In this document: positions 1-5,610 of the stretch, piece by piece
How positions within the stretch are numbered: the stretch's first letter is position 1
How the letters are laid out: each line of letters begins with the position of its first letter
From: JBDKTK01 sp039680225
GTDB taxonomy: Bacteria > Desulfobacterota > Syntrophia > Syntrophales > UBA4778
Length of the DNA: 5,977 bases
Assembly: GCA_039680225.1 (NCBI GenBank)
Contig: JBDKTK010000144.1
Location: forward strand, 1-5,977
Direction of reading: 5' to 3'
Made by a program: the position numbers and the translations under genes
The notes under the pieces: generated by a model
What the model saw: the letters and a program-made list of their open reading frames with translations, nothing else
Database searches by the model: none
What the model was told of the DNA's origin: nothing

Positions 1-351
1 CTCGCCGGCGATGCGGCATCGTTTGTCGACCCGGTGACGGCCGAAGGGATCTATTATGCCCTGAAGAGCGGACGGGACGCCGCTTTTGCAATCCTGAACA
101 GCGGGCCCGGCAAGACCGCCGCGGACATCTATAAGAGTGTAATCGAGGGCGGCATCCTGCGGGAGCTTCGCGCCGCCTGGAAGATCGCCAAGCCGCTTTA
201 CGCGTTCCCGACCATGGGGTACAGGATATTTCATAACTGCAGGTTAATCCGGGAAATGCACTTCCAGGTGATGCTGGGCATGGCATCCTACAGCGACCTG
301 CTGGGCGAGCTGAAGAGAATGGCGAGGGGAATCTTCAGGCCCGTCTCTTGA
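1..351 (+). CDS. Geranylgeranyl reductase family FAD-dependent oxidoreductase, C-terminal part (5' end outside window)
   Basis: The reading frame is open from base 1 to a TGA at 349-351, giving 116 residues of a C-terminus. The first residues, LAGDAASFVDPVTAEGIYYA, match the FAD-binding GDAAG-x-x-x-P-x-x-x-EGI block found late in geranylgeranyl-reductase and related p-hydroxybenzoate-hydroxylase-fold flavoproteins. There the Asp contacts the FAD ribityl chain, and the following helix (YYALKSGRDAAFAI) is also typical. Family members reduce isoprenoid double bonds or act as uncharacterised flavin oxidoreductases; the substrate cannot be told from this fragment. The rest (about residues 40-116) is a helical tail rich in basic and aromatic residues, as in many members. 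No cysteine cluster or membrane helix is obvious. The gene is followed 40 bp later by an intrinsic terminator, so it ends its transcription unit. The family call is fairly secure; the specific enzyme is unknown. Confidence 0.8.
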   Translation, partial: LAGDAASFVDPVTAEGIYYALKSGRDAAFAILNSGPGKTAADIYKSVIEGGILRELRAAWKIAKPLYAFPTMGYRIFHNCRLIREMHFQVMLGMASYSDLLGELKRMARGIFRPVS

Positions 352-390
352 TGACCCTGGTCCCGCCCCGCAAACTGCCGCTATAAATCA

Positions 391-425
391 CGGCCCTCCG
401 ACAGCATCGGAGGGCCGCTGTTTTT
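391..425 (+). terminator. Rho-independent terminator after the flavoprotein gene
   Basis: An 11-bp perfect stem (CGGCCCTCCGA at 391-401 with TCGGAGGGCCG at 407-417) closes a 5-nt loop CAGCA. It is followed by CTG and a run of five T at 421-425. The stem is GC-rich and the T tract lies on the plus-strand side, so it acts on plus-strand transcripts. It lies 40 bp past the stop codon of the flavoprotein gene. Confidence 0.9.
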
Positions 426-495
426 CGATCATTATTTTACGGAAAAGTCGCAATATTCAAACAGCAGCGTCTTAGCGGCTGCAATTATCTTTTGC

Positions 496-524
496 TTGAC
501 CTGTCTATTGCTTCACACTGTAGC
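496..524 (+). promoter_or_regulatory. Possible sigma-70 promoter for the 59-residue ORF
   Basis: TTGACC at 496-501 is a good -35 hexamer (five of six). It is followed at 17-bp spacing by TGTAGC at 519-524, a poor -10 (three of six). The element sits between the upstream terminator and the small ORF, where a promoter is needed. The weak -10 is what an activator-dependent promoter would show, but this is only inference and the call could be chance. Confidence 0.25.
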
Positions 525-532
525 CTTGTTTC

Positions 533-548
533 TGTCACGGCCATGACA
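533..548. promoter_or_regulatory. 16-bp palindrome, candidate operator of the small ORF
   Basis: TGTCACGGCCATGACA is an inverted repeat in which seven of eight base pairs are symmetric (only C538/A543 break it). Its outer part reads TGTCA-N6-TGACA, the 5-6-5 geometry used by CRP/FNR-superfamily regulators. It ends 28 bp before the ATG of the 59-residue ORF and lies just downstream of the candidate -10. That position suits a repressor site, or an activator site if the real promoter lies elsewhere. The regulator is not identified. Confidence 0.45.
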
Positions 549-576
549 ATAAATTCTGAATTAAAGGAGCAGCATA

Positions 577-756
577 ATGGAACACAAGGTAACTGTGGAC
601 GAGTGGGCCGGCAGGTTCCGGGCGATCGGCCTGGATGATGCGGCGATGCGGAAGTGGCATGGACTCTTTGAAAAGGAAAACCCGGCAGGCCACCAGAGCT
701 TTCTGGAATGGCTGGGATTGCCCGAGGAGAAAATAAAGGAAATCCGTCAGGGCTGA
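577..756 (+). CDS. Small conserved-looking soluble protein of unknown function, 59 aa
   Basis: This ATG-to-TGA reading frame of 59 codons is preceded by AAAGGAG at 563-569 with 7-nt spacing, close to ideal. The product begins MEHKVTVDEWAGRFRAIGLD, is charged and predicted soluble, and has no signal peptide, membrane helix or cysteine. It contains spaced aromatic and His residues (W10, W27-H28, F31, H39, F42, W45) in a pattern W-H-x-x-F-E, then P-x-x-H-x-x-F-L-x-W-L-G. It ends in a charged helix, LPEEKIKEIRQG. The pattern reminds me of small proteins of unknown function seen in Desulfobacterota, but I cannot confirm a family. The gene stands alone, with a terminator before it and another 18 bp after its stop, and a palindrome just upstream. 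Two helices with a Pro/Gly break are likely; a small binding or adaptor protein is only a guess. A good ribosome binding site plus bracketing signals make coding likely. Confidence 0.75.
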   Translation: MEHKVTVDEWAGRFRAIGLDDAAMRKWHGLFEKENPAGHQSFLEWLGLPEEKIKEIRQG

Positions 757-774
757 TATCTGTGTATATCCGGG

Positions 775-810
775 ACAGAGCGTCCCCGCAGTGCGGGGAC
801 GCTCTGTTTT
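775..810 (+). terminator. Rho-independent terminator after the 59-residue ORF
   Basis: A 14-bp perfect stem (775-788 with 794-807, ACAGAGCGTCCCCG against CGGGGACGCTCTGT) closes a 5-nt loop CAGTG and runs into TTTT (807-810). The T tract is on the plus-strand side only. It begins 18 bp after the stop of the small ORF and so defines its 3' end. Confidence 0.9.
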
Positions 811-1128
811 ACAAAGCCCCCTGAAACAATCCGGGTATCTTCACTGCGGTGCAGAAAAATTCCCCCGCCTCGAATTTCAACTTCGGATAATCAAACAAAA
901 TTGGCCGGAAAACAGATAATATTTGAACTTTTGTATCTTCCCCGGCCGCTATTTGGAGGTTGGATATGCGCATAAATAAATAACGCTGAGATGATTGAGT
1001 TAGGACGGAGAAGGGCGAAAGAGCGCCTGTCGCAAGCTGGATTCTAGACGGCTTATCCTGGTCCCCAAAGGTGAAGAAATCCCCTCAATCCGGCGCGGCT
1101 TTGCCCCGGCGGACAATCGATGGGAAGT
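811..1128. other. Non-coding region between convergent genes
   Basis: This stretch lies between the plus-strand small-ORF terminator and the minus-strand response-regulator stop. I find no reading frame with a ribosome binding site longer than about 20 codons on either strand. The left half is AT-rich, with a large imperfect inverted repeat at 903-947. Around 1010-1040 there is a short GGCG-AAAGAG-CGCC stem, too small to name. No tRNA, riboswitch consensus or transposon end was recognised. At 318 bp it is larger than needed for two 3' ends and may carry an unrecognised small RNA or eroded gene. Confidence 0.6.
893..947 (-). terminator. Weak candidate terminator for the two-component operon
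   Basis: Read on the minus strand, GGCCGGGGAA (947-938) pairs with TTTTCCGGCC (912-903) over ten positions, two of them G-U. The loop is 25 nt, and AATTTTGTTT follows on the 3' side. On the plus strand two of these pairs become A-C mismatches, so the structure favours the minus transcript. The long loop and the 180-bp distance from the response-regulator stop make it a poor but possible terminator; no better one was seen nearer. Confidence 0.3.
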
Positions 1129-1785
1129 TTACTTCATATTTACAATCTTTTCGTCCAGGGCTTTAATAATTGCTTCCGAGCGGGACGAGACTTTCAATTT
1201 CCGGAAAATATTTTTCAAATGCGACCTGACCGTATATTTTGAGATGAATAACTGCTCGCCGATTTTTTTATCGGAAAGCCCTCTGGTCAGGTTCAGGATG
1301 ATTTCGAGTTCCCTTTCGGTGAAGATTTCCTTATGCTGGGCAAGCGGATTTGCTTGGCTGGAATGCCTGATAGTGCTGAACACTGATGTCGTCACGTTCG
1401 GGTCAAGAAAAGGCTTGTCCTCCATGACGGAATGAACAATTCTTACCAATTCATCCCTGGTCACCTGTTTCAGAACATATCCCTTTGCGCCGGCTTGAAT
1501 GGCCTCAGTCACATATTGCTGGTCCTCGTAAATAGTCAGGATTATAACCTTTGCATTAGGGTCTTTCTGGCAAATGAGGCGGGTGGCCTCAATCCCGCTG
1601 ATCCCCGGCATTTTGAGGTCCATGAAAATTATGTCCGGCGAAAGGGTTTCCAGCAGCTTTATGCATTCCATGCCGTTGCCGGCTTCCCCTATTACTTCAA
1701 TGTCATCTCCGATCTCCAACAGCTGGCAGAGACCTTTTCTGACCATTATCTGATCGTCGGTGATCAAAACCTTTATTTTATTCAT
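1129..1785 (-). CDS. NarL/FixJ-family response regulator (receiver + LuxR-type HTH)
   Basis: This is a DNA-binding response regulator of 218 residues, the normal size for the family. The receiver domain (about 3-120) has the acidic pair D10-D11, phosphoacceptor D56 in IIFMDLKMPG, T84 in VIILTIYED and the switch lysine K106 in GYVLK. A linker (about 120-153) leads to a LuxR-type helix-turn-helix (about 154-212): FTERELEIILNLTRGLSDKK, then the recognition helix ISKYTVRSHLKNIFRKL. I chose the ATG at 1785 rather than one 14 codons upstream because MNKIKVLITDD is the canonical receiver beginning. It also overlaps the kinase stop as ATGA, the arrangement expected for translational coupling. The partner is the histidine kinase immediately upstream. 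All key residues are intact, so it should be a phosphorylation-controlled activator or repressor; its targets are not visible. Codons are AT-rich compared with the acyl-CoA genes nearby. Confidence 0.95.
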   Translation of the reverse strand: MNKIKVLITDDQIMVRKGLCQLLEIGDDIEVIGEAGNGMECIKLLETLSPDIIFMDLKMPGISGIEATRLICQKDPNAKVIILTIYEDQQYVTEAIQAGAKGYVLKQVTRDELVRIVHSVMEDKPFLDPNVTTSVFSTIRHSSQANPLAQHKEIFTERELEIILNLTRGLSDKKIGEQLFISKYTVRSHLKNIFRKLKVSSRSEAIIKALDEKIVNMK

Positions 1786-3344
1786 TTGCTCTTCTTTCCC
1801 AATGGGACGCTGGCTTTGATCCGGCAACCTTTATAGTATTCAGATTCAATGCTCAATGTCCCGTTAAATGATTCAATGCGCTCCTTCATCAACAAGAGGC
1901 CCAGCGAGTTGGTGTTCTTTATTTCCTTTTTCTTGAATCCCTTGCCGTCGTCGGATATTGTTATTTCAAGGTTTTCGCCTTTCAGGTTCAGCCTGAATTC
2001 AATGTTTTTGGCTTCGGCATGCTTGCTTACGTTGGTCATGGCCTCCTGCACGACCCGGAATATGCACATATTCAGATCTGACGACAATTGAACTTTTGCC
2101 GGGCAATAATAGGCGACTTTTATTCCGGTCTCACCCTCGAACGTCTTGAAAAACTGCTCCAGTGCGGGTATCAGTCCCATGATGTCGATTAAATTCGGCC
2201 TGAGGCTTGAGATAAGCGCCCGGGACTGGTTGATGGCATCATTGGTCATCTTAAGGGCGTGATTGAACTGGCCCAGCAGCTTTTCGGGATTCAACTTGAA
2301 CAATTCCTTGCAGTATTGAATTTTATAATTGATGCTCGTCAGGCTTTGCGCCAGAGTGTCATGAATGTCTCCGGCCAGCCTTTTTCTCTCCTTCTCCTGG
2401 ACCATGATTATATGCTGGGCGAGCATCCGCAATTCATCGTGGCTCTTTTCCAGCTGCTCCAGAATCAGGGCATTCTCGAGGGAAATAGACATGATATCCA
2501 CGAACTGATAGAGAAATTCCATTTCCTTTTCTGAAAATTTTATGCCTGATGCGGTATTCAGAAGCGCCAGAGCGCCGATTGTTTTTCCGTGCGCCTCTAT
2601 GGGGACTGCAATCATGACAATATTGGAACCGCTGTTATGATCTCCATAAATACGGCCCGCGGAATCCGCATATCTGACGTTCTTTTCATTAAGAGTGTCA
2701 TGGATTGGCTTTAAATAAATATTGTCGAGATGCTCTATGGAGTCGCTTAAAAAAAGCTCCGTAATTTGTTCTTTTGAAAGCGCCAACACGATATCTTTGT
2801 TATGAAATATGTCCCCCAGCTGGGTAAGGATAATTTTCGTCAGCTCGTCTAATTTCAGGGATTTCAGGATGCATTTCGTGAAATTCTGGAGGGACTGCAA
2901 TTGCCTGACTTTTTCATTGATCTGATCCTCCCGGGTTTTCAGAAAGGAAACGGCAATGGCAATAATGCCGTCGTAAAAGAGATCGTATAATTTCAGCAAA
3001 TCCCTTTTGGCGTCTATGAGAAGAATGGCTTCATCGCTTTTTTTATCGACGAAATCGATAAGAAACTTTTTGGCAATCCGGATGGGGGTGATGGTCTCTT
3101 CGAACCGATAGCCGCTGACGGCCCGGTCTTTGCTGGTGCCCGCCTGGTCCTCAAAAAATTCCCCGGGCTTTCCCTCCATGGCCTTTACTATCAAACCAAG
3201 GACATAGAAGGCCCGCTCTCTTCCCAAATCCTGGAGGAAATAATTCAGGTAGGGCGTTCTGGGGAACTCCTCGATCTCCTTGAACATCTCCTCACAGATC
3301 TGCTCGCGGTAGTACTCGAGTATATCAACACTGGAGAAAAGCAC
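1782..3344 (-). CDS. Cytoplasmic sensor histidine kinase, HisKA_3 type with GAF domain (NarX/NreB/DegS-like output)
   Basis: The product is a 520-residue kinase with no membrane segment, so it should sense a cytoplasmic signal. The N-terminal 145 residues are helical and resemble the RsbRD-type sensor domain found in some kinases and stressosome proteins (tentative). Residues about 150-295 look like a GAF domain, ending IAVPIEAHGKTIGALALLN then FSEKEMEFLYQFVDIMSISL. A short coiled segment joins it to the HisKA_3 dimerisation region with phosphoacceptor H328 in ERKRLAGDIHDTLAQSL. The ATPase domain has an N box (E434, N438, H442 in VVQEAMTNVSKHAEA), a G1 box DDGKGF (465-470) and a G2 box SLGLLLMKERI (480-490). 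The start is GTG at 3344: a stop codon lies two codons upstream in frame and no clear Shine-Dalgarno is seen, so a slightly later start, for example M20, is possible. It pairs with the overlapping response regulator. The signal is unknown; five scattered cysteines do not form an obvious metal or Fe-S motif. Confidence 0.93.
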   Translation of the reverse strand: MLFSSVDILEYYREQICEEMFKEIEEFPRTPYLNYFLQDLGRERAFYVLGLIVKAMEGKPGEFFEDQAGTSKDRAVSGYRFEETITPIRIAKKFLIDFVDKKSDEAILLIDAKRDLLKLYDLFYDGIIAIAVSFLKTREDQINEKVRQLQSLQNFTKCILKSLKLDELTKIILTQLGDIFHNKDIVLALSKEQITELFLSDSIEHLDNIYLKPIHDTLNEKNVRYADSAGRIYGDHNSGSNIVMIAVPIEAHGKTIGALALLNTASGIKFSEKEMEFLYQFVDIMSISLENALILEQLEKSHDELRMLAQHIIMVQEKERKRLAGDIHDTLAQSLTSINYKIQYCKELFKLNPEKLLGQFNHALKMTNDAINQSRALISSLRPNLIDIMGLIPALEQFFKTFEGETGIKVAYYCPAKVQLSSDLNMCIFRVVQEAMTNVSKHAEAKNIEFRLNLKGENLEITISDDGKGFKKKEIKNTNSLGLLLMKERIESFNGTLSIESEYYKGCRIKASVPLGKKSK

Positions 3345-3375
3345 TTTTTAACCTGAACCCTGAAAATCTGAACAG

Positions 3376-3404
3376 TTTGTACATCAAATCGGCCGCAAAT
3401 GCAA
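3376..3404 (-). promoter_or_regulatory. Possible promoter for the histidine kinase operon
   Basis: On the minus strand TTGCAT (3404-3399) and TACAAA (3381-3376) are separated by 17 bp. They match the sigma-70 hexamers at three and four of six positions. The -10 lies about 31 bp before the GTG start, and the surrounding 3345-3410 stretch is AT-rich. The match is modest and no operator was recognised. Confidence 0.3.
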
Positions 3405-3473
3405 TTTATCTCGTTCCCTGGTTCTCCTCATTGTTCCTGCTTGTGGCAGGGCGCTGTCCATCCCGCCGATTTG

Positions 3474-3539
3474 CCGTGAGCTGCATGCCCGGCGCAGGTC
3501 GGAATAGAATTGAATGGGGACCGGGGTTGTCCCCGGCCC
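3474..3539. repeat. 66-bp intergenic repeat, copy 1, with 3'-end hairpin
   Basis: It aligns without gaps to 4371-4436, with 54 of 66 positions identical. It begins CCGT-AGCTGCATG, carries a variable middle with GCAGG and GAATTGA blocks, and ends in a GC hairpin (3518-3526 with 3531-3539, loop TTGT). One A-C mismatch on the plus strand becomes G-U on the minus strand. It starts 12 bp past the 3' end of the crotonase gene. There is no T tract, so it is not a standard intrinsic terminator. It could stabilise mRNA 3' ends or act like a REP-type element; that function is inferred. Confidence 0.75.
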
Positions 3540-3551
3540 CCGTTGAGTTGC

Positions 3552-4325
3552 TTATTTCTTGTTTTTTCGCGCCTCCGCCAGCTTGGCCTGCAGGGCGTCG
3601 ATCCTCTGGTGGTTGTCCTCGGAGCCTATGAAGGTCCTGAAGAGCCATTCCTGCAGCCTCATGGCTCCGTCCATATCCTCGTTGAGGATCTTGTTGGCCA
3701 GCTGCTTCGTCTCTTTCAGGCACATCCTGTCATAGGACGCCATTTCCCTGGCGATTGCCATGACTGATTCGAGGAGTTTCCCCTCGGGGAATACTTTCGT
3801 GACATAACCCATCTTCTCGGCCTCATGGGCGTCGTAGATCCTGCCGGTGAGGGCGACTTCCTTGGCCCTTCCCAGCCCGATGATCCGCCACAGGGGGTCC
3901 ATGATCGGAGTGAGGGAAAGCACGATCTCCCTCTGCCCGAACTTCGCCCTTTCGGAGGCGTAACGGATATCGCACATCAGGGTAAGGTCGAAGCCGCCCG
4001 CGATCGCGGGCCCGCCGACCGCGCAGATTACGGGCTGGTCGCAGAACAGGATCGCCCTGTAGGCGCGGTGGAAGAGCGCCGTATAATCTTCATTCGATAT
4101 CTTCTCGAGCTTCCTGATTATGGTGAGATCAAACCCCGCCGAGAAATATTTCTCCCCGCCGGTCAGGACGATGACATTTACATCCTGCCTCCCGGCGAGT
4201 TCGGTGAACAGGTATTCGACTTCCTGGAGCACTTCGGGCGCCAGGGAATTGCCCTTGTCGGGGCGGTGAATGGTAACCGTTGCGACTTTGTCTTCAACGG
4301 AGAGAAGCAGATACTTTGTTTCCAT
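3552..4325 (-). CDS. Enoyl-CoA hydratase/isomerase (crotonase) family protein with variant active site
   Basis: The product is a 257-residue crotonase-fold protein, the usual family length, predicted cytoplasmic and acting on acyl-CoA thioesters. The N-terminal strand pattern VATVTIHRPDKGNSL (about 14-28) is typical. The oxyanion-hole regions are FSAGFDL (61-67) and AIAGGFDLTLMCDIRYASE (108-125), then FGQREI (129-134). In enoyl-CoA hydratase the two catalytic residues are Glu144 and Glu164. Here the first is Asp113 and the second is kept as Glu133. The PGAGG-x-x-R segment that usually follows is replaced by TPIMDPLWRIIG, which brings Asp143 near the site. Asp at the first position also occurs in dienoyl-CoA isomerases, so isomerase, hydrolase or hydratase activity are all open. 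The start at 4325 is set by AGGAGG at 7-nt spacing; a longer frame to 4364 lacks such a site. It lies 139 bp downstream of the acyl-CoA dehydrogenase on the same strand, which suggests a shared pathway. Confidence 0.9.
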   Translation of the reverse strand: METKYLLLSVEDKVATVTIHRPDKGNSLAPEVLQEVEYLFTELAGRQDVNVIVLTGGEKYFSAGFDLTIIRKLEKISNEDYTALFHRAYRAILFCDQPVICAVGGPAIAGGFDLTLMCDIRYASERAKFGQREIVLSLTPIMDPLWRIIGLGRAKEVALTGRIYDAHEAEKMGYVTKVFPEGKLLESVMAIAREMASYDRMCLKETKQLANKILNEDMDGAMRLQEWLFRTFIGSEDNHQRIDALQAKLAEARKNKK

Positions 4326-4332
4326 ATTTATT

Positions 4333-4338
4333 CCTCCT
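4333..4338 (-). promoter_or_regulatory. Ribosome binding site fixing the crotonase start
   Basis: AGGAGG on the minus strand, 7 nt before the ATG at 4325. It rules for METKYLL as the N-terminus over a Met 13 codons upstream, which has no comparable site. Confidence 0.85.
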
Positions 4339-4370
4339 GTTGTGTAAACCCCCCGCGAACGCACCCCCTC

Positions 4371-4436
4371 CCGTCAGCTGCATGTCTGGAGCAGGCCAGG
4401 ATGGAATTGAGGGGGGGCCGGGGTCGTCCCCGGCCC
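4371..4436. repeat. 66-bp intergenic repeat, copy 2, with perfect 9-bp hairpin
   Basis: This is the second copy of the element at 3474-3539, in the same orientation and likewise just downstream of a minus-strand gene, 28 bp after the acyl-CoA dehydrogenase stop. Its end forms a perfect hairpin, GGGCCGGGG (4415-4423) with CCCCGGCCC (4428-4436), loop TCGT. A second small stem (CTGG/CCAG) spans 4386-4399. Most differences from copy 1 are transitions, and one pair in the small stem changes T-A to C-G together. It occupies much of the spacer between the two acyl-CoA genes and could attenuate or protect the transcript. Confidence 0.75.
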
Positions 4437-4464
4437 GATTAGACGGCCCGGCTTCGCCCCGCTG

Positions 4465-5604
4465 TCAACGGAGCAGTTCGGAGGCCGCGATAACTCTCTG
4501 GATCTCGTTGACTCCCTCGTAGAGCTCCGCAATTTTCATGTCGCGGAAGATGCGCTCCACCTGGAATTCTGTCGTATAGCCGAAAGCGCCGTGGATCTGC
4601 ATGGCGCTGCTCGCCGCCCGGTGGGCCGCCTGGGACACAAACAGCCTGGTCTTTGCCGAATCGAACAGGATGTCCTTTTTCCGGGACCTGTTGAAGGCCG
4701 TGGCCAGCACCATGTAGCGGGCCGCCGTCAGCTCGGAGTTCATCTCGCCCAGCAGCCACTGGATCGTCTGGAAACTGGCGATGGGCTTGCCCCTCTGCAC
4801 CCTTTCCTTCGCATACTTGACCGACTCCTCAAGGGCGGCCTGCATCAGGCCCACGCACTGCGCCGATATCCCGAGCTTGCCCACGGAAATCTCCGTGGTC
4901 AGCATGTTGAACCCCTTGCCCCGCGCCGCCTCGCCGCCCGTCGTGTTCTCGTAGGGGACCCGGACGTCTTCGAATACGATGTCGGCCACTTCCATTCCGT
5001 GCATGCCCAGCTTATCCACAAGCTTCGTCGTCGAGAATCCCCTGGCGTCCTTGGGAACGATGATGTTTGTTACCTTCCCGTCCTTCTCGACATCCTTGCA
5101 GAACAGGGCGATGTAGCCGGGCATGGTGGAATTGGTGATAAAGATCTTCTCGCCGTTGATGACCCATTCGTCCTTGTCCCGCACGGCCGTGGTCCTGATC
5201 GCGCCGGGGTCGGAGCCGGTAGCCGCCTCGGTGAACGCGAAACTCCCTATGGCATCGCCGGTCAGCAGCTCGGGCATGTACTTCAGTTTCTGCTCCTCGG
5301 TGCCGAAATCATGAAGGGTCCCGGCGCACAGGTTGTTGACGGAAATGTGCCCGCCGATCGAACAGTACACCCTGGAAACCTCTTCGATCATCATTACGTA
5401 TTCAATATAGGAACTTCCCACTCCGCCGTAATTCTCGGGATACTGGACCGCGTAGAAGCTCAAATCCTTCATCTTCCTGATGAGCTCCCGGGCCATCCGC
5501 TTCTCCTTCTCCATCTGGTGGACGAGCGGGCGGATCTCCGTCTCGGCGAATTTCCTCGCCGTTTGCTTGAACATGAGCTGTTCGTCTGTGTAGTTGAAAT
5601 CCAT
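4465..5604 (-). CDS. Acyl-CoA dehydrogenase
   Basis: This flavoenzyme of 379 residues, the standard short/medium-chain length, oxidises an acyl-CoA to the 2,3-enoyl-CoA and passes electrons to an electron-transfer flavoprotein. Domains in order: N-terminal helices (about 1-120), central beta domain (about 121-230) with the FAD/substrate motif FAFTEAATGSDPGA (122-135) and WVINGEKIFITNS (147-159), then the C-terminal helical domain. The proposed catalytic base is Glu363 in LYEGVNEIQR, matching the position used by medium-chain and glutaryl-CoA dehydrogenases. Two departures from consensus are seen: HGAFGY at 338-343, where Gly or Ser is usual for Ala339's neighbour position 339-340, and YEGV where YEGT is usual. 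The chain-length or acid specificity cannot be read from sequence alone. The start at 5604 has AAGGAG at good spacing; a longer frame to 5667 has no such support and adds an atypical basic extension. The crotonase downstream could process its enoyl-CoA product. Confidence 0.95.
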   Translation of the reverse strand: MDFNYTDEQLMFKQTARKFAETEIRPLVHQMEKEKRMARELIRKMKDLSFYAVQYPENYGGVGSSYIEYVMMIEEVSRVYCSIGGHISVNNLCAGTLHDFGTEEQKLKYMPELLTGDAIGSFAFTEAATGSDPGAIRTTAVRDKDEWVINGEKIFITNSTMPGYIALFCKDVEKDGKVTNIIVPKDARGFSTTKLVDKLGMHGMEVADIVFEDVRVPYENTTGGEAARGKGFNMLTTEISVGKLGISAQCVGLMQAALEESVKYAKERVQRGKPIASFQTIQWLLGEMNSELTAARYMVLATAFNRSRKKDILFDSAKTRLFVSQAAHRAASSAMQIHGAFGYTTEFQVERIFRDMKIAELYEGVNEIQRVIAASELLR

Positions 5605-5610
5605 TCGTAA

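Noticed and set aside
1005..1075. Possible cyclic-di-GMP or TPP riboswitch (GGCGAAAG, CTGAGA and CGCAAGC pieces)
   Set aside because: Only scattered short matches; the essential conserved cores and paired helices are missing, and no gene follows on the plus strand.
1085..1115. GC-rich stretch after the regulator stop as an intrinsic terminator
   Set aside because: I could not build a stem longer than four base pairs and there is no T tract on the minus strand.
1432..1836. A 134-codon plus-strand frame
   Set aside because: It is antisense to the response regulator, whose receiver motifs are intact.
3406..3723. A minus-strand 105-codon frame overlapping the crotonase 3' end
   Set aside because: It overlaps the crotonase C-terminus in another frame, has low-complexity Gly/Arg/Pro composition and no ribosome binding site support.
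3825..4442. A 205-codon plus-strand open frame
   Set aside because: It is antisense to the crotonase and the repeat; the opposite strand has the family motifs and a strong ribosome binding site.
3377..4522. Two plus-strand frames with similar peptides (SCMPGAG and SCMSGAG)
   Set aside because: The similarity comes from the 66-bp non-coding repeat being translated in the same frame; no start signal or conservation suggests real peptides.
4591..5610. A 339-codon plus-strand open frame
   Set aside because: It lies fully antisense to the acyl-CoA dehydrogenase, which has clear family motifs. Long antisense frames are common opposite GC-rich genes, and its product shows no recognisable fold.
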